Shown one piece after another: positions 57,726-64,000 of a DNA stretch of 64,000 bases. The notes below the pieces were generated by a model that was given only the letters and a program-made list of their open reading frames with translations, did not search any database and was not told the origin of the DNA. The number at the start of each line of letters is the position of its first letter. Positions within the stretch are counted from its first letter, which is position 1. Position numbers and translations under genes: made by a program. Location: NCBI GenBank assembly GCA_937922745.1, contig CALAJO010000025.1, positions 26,804-90,803 on the forward strand, read 5' to 3'. The stretch is from an uncultured cyanobacterium (lineage in GTDB: Bacteria; Cyanobacteriota; Vampirovibrionia; Vampirovibrionales; JAGQHJ01).

Positions 57726-59120
57726 ATGAAAAAAGAGTGGCATAACCAACCGGTTACAATTTTAGGGCTTTCCAAAAGCGGGATTGCCGCGGCGTCCTAC
57801 CTTGCGAAACGGGGCGCAATCTGCTTTCTCAGTGAAACAACCCCGGCCAGCCCGGCGAACAAGCCCCAGCGAGAGGAGCTACAGGCTTTGGGTATTGAGG
57901 TTGAAATGGGAGGCCATTCCGCCAAATGCTTCGATCACAGTGATCTGGTGATCGTTAGCCCCGGGATTCCACCCAGCTCGCAGATTATCAAGGAATTAAC
58001 GCTCAGCGGCAAAACCATTATCAGCGAAGTGGAACTGGCCTACCGCGAAACCCAGACGCCGTTTATCGGGATTACCGGCACCAACGGCAAAACCACCACC
58101 ACCACCCTGGTGTCCCGGATTCTGGAAGCCGCAGGCAAGAAGGCCCCGACTTGCGGCAACATCGGCCTGCCGATTATTGGCCTGGCAGATCAGCCGCTGG
58201 ACTATCTCGTGGCGGAACTCAGTTCGTTTCAGCTTTATTTCTCTCCCACGCTCAAGGCCAAGGTGGCCCTGTTTATGAATTTCAAGCCCGATCATCTGGA
58301 CTGGCACGGCTCGGTGGAAGCGTACAAACAAGCCAAGATCAACCTTTTTGCAGGCTCCCATTCCCCGGAGTGGGCCGTGTTGAATGCGGATGACCCGGTG
58401 ATGCAGGAAGTCGCCAAGGTAACCCAGGGCAAGGTACTCTGGTTTAGCCTTAATCCCCAGGCTGTGAACCACCAGGAGCATTTTATTACTTTGGACGTCC
58501 AGGGAAATGTGGTTGTCCAGACCGATGGCAAACCGTTTGAAACCTTGCTGAACATTGCCGACCTGAAGCTGGTTGGCCGCCATAACCAGGAAAACGTGCT
58601 TGCGGCGGCGGCAACCGCCTGGGTTCTCGGCATCCCCGCGGATGTGATTCGTGAGGCGGCTACTGCCTTTGAAGGGGTGGAGCATCGCTTGGAGCCCGTG
58701 GCCACCATCAATAACATCGCCTTTTATAACGACTCCAAAGCCACCAACCCCGATGCCACCCTGTCCGCGTTGGCGGCGTTCTCTCCGCGGAAAGTGGTGT
58801 TGATTGCCGGTGGACGCGACAAAAAAGGGCCGCTGGATGAATTTGTGGCCTCCGTTAAAGTAAACGCCGCCCATGTGGTGTTAATGGGCGAGGCGGCGGA
58901 TCGCTTTAGCCTGGAGTTGAAGGCGGCCGGCTTTAACCACATCACGCTGGCCTCCTCCCTGGAAGACGCCGTGCAAAAGGCCACGCAATTGGCCGATGCC
59001 CAAACCCCGGTACTCTTTTCGCCAGCCTGCTCCAGCTTCGATATGTACCGCAATTTCGAGGAGCGCGGACAAGCGTTTAAAAGAGCTGTCCACAACCTGC
59101 TGACCGTGGCGTCCCGATAG
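57726..59120 (+). CDS. murD: UDP-N-acetylmuramoylalanine--D-glutamate ligase
   Basis: VTILGLSKSGIAAASYL, GITGTNGKTTTTTLV, YNDSKATNPDATLSAL. Confidence 0.96.
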   Translation: MKKEWHNQPVTILGLSKSGIAAASYLAKRGAICFLSETTPASPANKPQREELQALGIEVEMGGHSAKCFDHSDLVIVSPGIPPSSQIIKELTLSGKTIISEVELAYRETQTPFIGITGTNGKTTTTTLVSRILEAAGKKAPTCGNIGLPIIGLADQPLDYLVAELSSFQLYFSPTLKAKVALFMNFKPDHLDWHGSVEAYKQAKINLFAGSHSPEWAVLNADDPVMQEVAKVTQGKVLWFSLNPQAVNHQEHFITLDVQGNVVVQTDGKPFETLLNIADLKLVGRHNQENVLAAAATAWVLGIPADVIREAATAFEGVEHRLEPVATINNIAFYNDSKATNPDATLSALAAFSPRKVVLIAGGRDKKGPLDEFVASVKVNAAHVVLMGEAADRFSLELKAAGFNHITLASSLEDAVQKATQLADAQTPVLFSPACSSFDMYRNFEERGQAFKRAVHNLLTVASR

Positions 59121-59132
59121 GAGACACAAGCG

Positions 59133-60332
59133 TTGGAGTTACAACAAGCCGTTCAATCCAGAAAGCGTCAACGTCGCCGCGCAGCCATGGGCGGGCAGTT
59201 GGAGCAGTCCCGTCCTGTCCGGACAAAACCTTCCGTCGCCATCGGCACGCCCGATAAGATCCTGATTTATGTCACCGTGTCGCTTGCCTTTCTGGGGCTG
59301 GTGGCCATCTATTCCGCCAGTGCCGCAGAGGCGATGGATTCCTTTAAAAACAGCCTCTACTTTGTCCAGCGGCAATTAATTTTCTTTATTGTCGGGTTTG
59401 GCTTAATGTTCGGCATTTCCCGCTTCCCGTTTTTTTCCCTGGCGCGTTTTGCCAAGCCGTTTGCCCTGCTGGTGATTGGTCTGCTGGCCTATACCATCCT
59501 CAACGGGGTGGAGGCTTACGGGGCGGAGCGCTGGATCCGGGTTTTCGGGTTGCAGTTCCAGCCGTCGGAGATGGGTAAGATTTCGGTCGTGCTGCTCATG
59601 GCCCAAGCCTTGGGGCATCGGCTGGGGCAGAAATGGAATGGCTCAACTTACTTCAATTTTGGCCTTATCTTATTGACGATGTTTTTAATTTTCAAACAAC
59701 CCAGTCTCAGTATGACGATCATCCTGTTTATGACGTGCATGGGCCTGCTGTTTATTTCGGGAGTCCGTTTCTGGATCCTGTCTTCGGTCTTTCTCGTTGG
59801 CGCTATTGGCGGTGGCTACAAACTGATGCATACCGAATACCAGATGCGCCGTATCCAGGGCTGGCTGGATCCGTGGAAGGACGCCCAGGATACAGGATAT
59901 AACCTGATTCAGTCGCTTTACGCCATCGGTTCCGGTGGGTTGCTTGGCGCAGGCATCGGCATGTCCAACCAAAAGCTGTATTATCTGCCCTTCCAGTATA
60001 CCGACTTTATCTTTTCCGTTTGGGCGGAAGAGTGGGGCCTGCTGGGCTGCTCAATCCTGATAGGGCTTTTCATTACGCTGCTTTACCGCGGGTTCGTCAT
60101 TGCCAAAACCTGCCGGAGCGGCTTTGGGCAACTGCTGGCCATGGGCATCACCATGATTCTTGCGTCCCAGGTTGTGATTAACCTCTGCGTTGCCACCGGC
60201 CTATTCCCGGTTACAGGGGTAACACTGCCCCTGATCAGCTACGGCGGCACCTCGGTCCTGGTTACGTTAATGATGGTGGGCATCCTGCTTAATATTTCCC
60301 GTTACCGCGCCACCGTTAGCCCGATTCGGTAA
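59133..60332 (+). CDS. ftsW: FtsW/RodA/SpoVE family lipid II flippase/SEDS glycosyltransferase
   Basis: YSASAAEA, LQFQPSEMGKISVVL, LPLISYGGTSVLV; TTG start with AGGAG. Confidence 0.94.
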   Translation: MELQQAVQSRKRQRRRAAMGGQLEQSRPVRTKPSVAIGTPDKILIYVTVSLAFLGLVAIYSASAAEAMDSFKNSLYFVQRQLIFFIVGFGLMFGISRFPFFSLARFAKPFALLVIGLLAYTILNGVEAYGAERWIRVFGLQFQPSEMGKISVVLLMAQALGHRLGQKWNGSTYFNFGLILLTMFLIFKQPSLSMTIILFMTCMGLLFISGVRFWILSSVFLVGAIGGGYKLMHTEYQMRRIQGWLDPWKDAQDTGYNLIQSLYAIGSGGLLGAGIGMSNQKLYYLPFQYTDFIFSVWAEEWGLLGCSILIGLFITLLYRGFVIAKTCRSGFGQLLAMGITMILASQVVINLCVATGLFPVTGVTLPLISYGGTSVLVTLMMVGILLNISRYRATVSPIR

Positions 60333-60343
60333 GGAGCCCGTTG

Positions 60344-61456
60344 ATGAAGCGCGTTGTCATCACCGGTGGCGGGACGGGCGGCCATGTTTATCCGGCCCTT
60401 GCTGTCGCGGAGGCACTAAAGCAGGATCCCGAGATTGAGGATATCTTATACATCGGCAATATCGGCAAAACGGAAGCCAACCTCATTCCACAACATGGCT
60501 TTCGGTTTGAAGGCCTCTCCTTTTCCGGCATGCCGAGAGGGTTGAACCTGCGCATCTTCCCCTGGGCCGGTTCTCTGGTGACGTCCATGTTCAGGGCGCG
60601 GCAAATCCTTCATCGCTTCCAGCCGGATGTGGCCTTTGGCACAGGCGGTTACGTGACCGGTCCTGTATTGATGGCGGCGCGCTCGCTCAATATCCCGTAT
60701 GTCATCCACGAGCCGGATGCCCATCCCGGCCTGGTAAACCGCGTGACGGCCCAATGGGCCTCCGCTGTGACGTGTGCCTTTGCCGATGCCCAAAAGGCGT
60801 TGAAAAACAACAATATCATCGTTACGGGCAACCCGTTGAGAAGTGGCATCGGACTGCTGAATAAAGCCGAAGGGCTTGCCAGGCTGAACCTGCCTTTTAC
60901 GCCAGAGAAGCCTGTATTGCTGATTACCGGCGGGTCGCAGGGCGCGCGTAAAATCAATCAAGGCGTTTTGGAAGCCCTGCCCCAGCTCATTGACGACTTG
61001 GGGTATCAAGTCATCCATCAGACGGGCGAAAAGCTATATGCCGAAGTGCGTCAGCAATGCCCGGCCAGCTATCTGGATAACCCGTATTATTATTTCGCCC
61101 CTTTCATCAAGGATATGGCTGCCACCCTTGCCGTTGCCGACATTGCCATCTGCCGTTCCGGCTCCATGACGCTATCGGAGATGTACCAGGCGCATATTCC
61201 CACCATTCTGGTGCCGTACCCTTTTGCCGCGGCGGATCATCAGCGTAAGAACGCCCTGGCTTCCCAAAACGCCGGCGCCTCCCGAATGATCCTGGATAGC
61301 GACTTTTCCGGCGCCTCCCTCCTCACCCTGCTGACGGAATTAAACGCGTCGCCTTCCCAGCTCCAAACAATGGCCCATGCTGCCGAAACCCTTGCAACAC
61401 CCCACGCCACGCGGGATGTCATCCAGGTGATCCGGCATGCATCAACAAGACGATGA
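60344..61456 (+). CDS. murG: UDP-N-acetylglucosamine transferase MurG
   Basis: ITGGGTGGHVYPALAVAEAL, FGTGGYVTGPVLMAA, ICRSGSMTLSEM, VPYPFAAADHQRKNA. Confidence 0.96.
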   Translation: MKRVVITGGGTGGHVYPALAVAEALKQDPEIEDILYIGNIGKTEANLIPQHGFRFEGLSFSGMPRGLNLRIFPWAGSLVTSMFRARQILHRFQPDVAFGTGGYVTGPVLMAARSLNIPYVIHEPDAHPGLVNRVTAQWASAVTCAFADAQKALKNNNIIVTGNPLRSGIGLLNKAEGLARLNLPFTPEKPVLLITGGSQGARKINQGVLEALPQLIDDLGYQVIHQTGEKLYAEVRQQCPASYLDNPYYYFAPFIKDMAATLAVADIAICRSGSMTLSEMYQAHIPTILVPYPFAAADHQRKNALASQNAGASRMILDSDFSGASLLTLLTELNASPSQLQTMAHAAETLATPHATRDVIQVIRHASTRR

Positions 61457-61508
61457 TTATTGACATGGGGCATGGGGCAAGCTAGAATTTAATCTCAAGC
61501 TCAAACGT

Positions 61509-61580
61509 TGGGGCGTCGCCAAGCGGTAAGGCAGCGGGTTTTGGTCCCGCCATTCAGAGGTTCGAATCCTTTCGCCCCAG
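61509..61580 (+). tRNA. tRNA-Gln (anticodon TTG)
   Basis: Acceptor TGGGGCG/CGCCCCA, anticodon arm GCGGG-TTTTGGT-CCCGC, T-loop TTCGAAT. Confidence 0.95.
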
Positions 61581-61679
61581 CTTTTTGTTTAGATTTATCA
61601 CCTTCAGGTTTTCAGTTCGCGGCTAATCCTTCTAGCTTTTGAGTTCTAAATGGGTTCGTTCATTTTTTTAAAAATTAGC

Positions 61680-64000
61680 TTAAACCGAAATCAAAGTCTG
61701 CACTTCCAACAGCCCGACAGTTGGGGCGTCGCTGAAGCGAATGGTTTCGATGTACCCTGTGCCTGCAGCGCTTAAATCATCGTCATCGCTGGAGTTATCG
61801 AAATAATGCTGAATGAGGATGCTGTTCCCGTTGCCAAAATCGATGAGCAGGGCATCGACATTTAAATCGTCATCTTCCAGGCTGTCGACGGCAGAGAAGG
61901 TGACTTGCTGGGTGCTGTATTCGCTAAGATCGAGCAGGTCATTCCCGTCTGCATCAAAGATGAGATCCGCGCCAAAATTCCCAGAGAAAAACATATACGT
62001 GTCATCACCGATTCCACCCAATAGCGTGTCGTCCCCAAAGCCGCCCACCAGATTGTCATCGCCGGATTCGCCGTTTAAGGCGTCCGCTCCGGCCAAGCCG
62101 TTCAGGGTGTCATTTCCCGCGCCGCCAAACACGGAATCATTGCCCGAGCCACCGGTGAGTTGGTTGTCAGCGCCGGATCCGAACATCAGGCTGGCAGAGT
62201 CGGGGCCAATGACATTTTCAATCACGCTGCCGGCCCAGTTGATAATCCATCCATTGCCGCCGCTTACCTCGTTACCGGCGGAAGAGGTTAAATTAATGGT
62301 TGTGATGGCGCTTGCAGCCGCATTGAAAACGAGTGTGTCGTTTCCACCACTATCCACAATCCAGGCCTGAACCGCCTGGTAAGTATCGTCGCCTTCGCCG
62401 CCATTCAGCGTGTCTTGTCCGTAGCGGTTGATCAAGTAATCGTTTCCAGCCCCGCCGGAAATGCTGTTTGCGCCTGCGCCATCCAGCAACAGATCATTTC
62501 CGGAGCCGCCCAGAAGTGTTTCGATTGTCCCGCTGGCAATGGTAACGCTGTTTGCCCCCACGGTAAACAGCGCAGAAGATAAATCCAGCGTCAGGTTGTT
62601 GGTTAGCGCGCTAAAATCCAGGGTGTCCAATCCGGTCAAGTCAAAAATCGTGTCGGTGCCAAAATTGGCATTAAACCGATAGACATCATTTCCGGCAACG
62701 CCATGCAGTTCATCATTCCCCTCGCCGGAAACCAGCGTGTCGTTTCCGCTTCCGGCCAACAGGGTATTCCCGTTATTGTTGGCTATGATCCTGTCGTTGC
62801 CGCTGCCGGTCTCGATATAATTGAACACATTCAGCGCCCAGTTCAGGGTATTCGTCCCATCCGTAACCTCATCATTGGAAGAAGCTATCAAATTAATGGT
62901 TAAGTTCTCGGTGATCGTGTCCAGGATTAAATTACCGCCATCGGCGTCAATTAAAGTATCCTGTCCGAATTGATCGGCAAAAAGGTAGGTATCCATCCCA
63001 GCCTGTCCATTCAGCGTATCATTGCCCATTCCGCCCAGTAGGGTGTCATTTCCGAGCCCACCAGCCAACATGTTGGCGCCGGTGTCGCCAACCAGGAAGT
63101 CGTTGCCGCTGCCACCCTCAATATGGTTGAACCCGGAGAAGTAGGTCACGCCGCTGCTCAACCCGGAAGAGCTGCCGATTAAACTTACGGTCACGCCACT
63201 GGTTTCACCATTGGCATTGATGGTATCGCTGGCACTGCCGCCCAATAATGTCTCAATTCCTGACAATAAATGGTTAAAGGTGCTAGACGATAACACGCCG
63301 GTTGTGCTGTGATACGTCAGGTTGTCCGATAGGGCAGTATAATCGGCCGTGTCATTTCCTGAGCCGCCTTCCAGCGTGTCATTGCCGGGATTGGCTGCCT
63401 GAACAAACCAATCATCGCCGTTGCCTCCCTGCAAGCTGTCATTCCCGGTTCCACCATGCAGGGTGTCATTGCCGCCGCCGCCGGATAAGGTGTCCGCACC
63501 GGCCAGCCCGGTTAGGACATTATGGCCGCTATTTCCTTGAATCAAGTTATCTAAGGCATTCCCGGAGCCATTGATATTGCTGCTGCCTCCCTGTAACAGG
63601 TTTTCGAAATGGGCGGCCAGGCTATACGCAAAGCTGGCAATAACTGTATCGATACCCGCGTTTTCCAATTCCGTCAACGTGTCTAAATTATCGATAATGT
63701 AGGTGTCATCCCCTTGTCCGCCTTCCAGGGTATCACTCCCGAGCCCGCCTTCAAGCGTGTCGTTACCGGCATTGCCTTCAAGCTTGTCATTCCCGTTCAG
63801 CCCTAGCAGCAGGTTATCGCCGGAATTGCCTTTTAGCTGGTTATTCACAGCATTGCCCACGCCTGAGAAGTTGCCGCTGCCTGCCAGCGTCAGGTTTTCG
63901 AAATGTAAGCCCAGGGTATGGCTTAAACCCGCTTCCACGGTATCCGTTCCCTCCCCTTCCATTTCCGTGGCAACATCGCCTGCGGCATCCAAGATGTAGA
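61680..64000 (-). CDS. RTX/hemolysin-type calcium-binding repeat protein (N-terminus beyond window)
   Basis: Many GGxGxDxLxGG nonapeptides (GNDTLEGGLGSDTLEGGQGDDTYIID...); frame open to window end. Confidence 0.9.
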   Translation of the reverse strand, partial: YILDAAGDVATEMEGEGTDTVEAGLSHTLGLHFENLTLAGSGNFSGVGNAVNNQLKGNSGDNLLLGLNGNDKLEGNAGNDTLEGGLGSDTLEGGQGDDTYIIDNLDTLTELENAGIDTVIASFAYSLAAHFENLLQGGSSNINGSGNALDNLIQGNSGHNVLTGLAGADTLSGGGGNDTLHGGTGNDSLQGGNGDDWFVQAANPGNDTLEGGSGNDTADYTALSDNLTYHSTTGVLSSSTFNHLLSGIETLLGGSASDTINANGETSGVTVSLIGSSSGLSSGVTYFSGFNHIEGGSGNDFLVGDTGANMLAGGLGNDTLLGGMGNDTLNGQAGMDTYLFADQFGQDTLIDADGGNLILDTITENLTINLIASSNDEVTDGTNTLNWALNVFNYIETGSGNDRIIANNNGNTLLAGSGNDTLVSGEGNDELHGVAGNDVYRFNANFGTDTIFDLTGLDTLDFSALTNNLTLDLSSALFTVGANSVTIASGTIETLLGGSGNDLLLDGAGANSISGGAGNDYLINRYGQDTLNGGEGDDTYQAVQAWIVDSGGNDTLVFNAAASAITTINLTSSAGNEVSGGNGWIINWAGSVIENVIGPDSASLMFGSGADNQLTGGSGNDSVFGGAGNDTLNGLAGADALNGESGDDNLVGGFGDDTLLGGIGDDTYMFFSGNFGADLIFDADGNDLLDLSEYSTQQVTFSAVDSLEDDDLNVDALLIDFGNGNSILIQHYFDNSSDDDDLSAAGTGYIETIRFSDAPTVGLLEVQTLISV

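Noticed and set aside
57996-58874. 292-aa ORF antisense to murD
   Set aside because: Shadow ORF of a conserved mur ligase.
61813-62370. Ser/Pro-rich ORFs opposite the RTX gene (also 63703-63999)
   Set aside because: Artefact of antisense translation of Gly/Asp-rich repeats.
61680-64000. Short periodic DNA repeats that could resemble a CRISPR array
   Set aside because: Period and sequence correspond to RTX nonapeptide codons in one long open frame; no conserved direct repeats with unique spacers.

Overview
The window is a gene-dense chromosomal segment. My inference is a non-photosynthetic cyanobacterial relative (Vampirovibrionia/'Melainabacteria'-like), based on three things: a split atp operon (atpI-atp1-atpB-E-b'-b-delta-alpha-gamma with no beta/epsilon downstream), System II cytochrome c biogenesis, and Kdo/LPS genes. 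No taxonomic search was possible. Recognisable core includes a truncated sigma-70 factor, a TpsB/ShlB-type OM protein, alr, a PilMN fusion plus PilO-like pair, kdsC, waaA, yajQ, the atp operon, a Met8-like gene, polyprenyl synthetase, a PD-(D/E)XK nuclease + UvrD helicase pair, a tandem-RRM protein, Fur family, ccs1/ccsA, hicBA, an SbcD/SbcC-like pair, a tryptophan-halogenase-like flavoprotein, an antiporter, a lactate permease, murF-mraY-murD-ftsW-murG, tRNA-Gln(UUG) and a truncated RTX-repeat protein. No CRISPR array, IS element, rRNA or prophage was seen. The best leads are: a Rad50/SbcC-like ATPase with a membrane hairpin in place of the zinc hook; a halogenase-fold protein that appears to have lost halogenase catalytic residues; a nuclease with a degenerate helicase half coupled to UvrD; a small protein next to a tandem-RRM protein; a putative Cys-His-Asp papain/transglutaminase-like effector; a frameshifted hicA; several structured intergenic elements; and a cluster of apparently lineage-specific low-complexity proteins at 13.6-20.1 kb.
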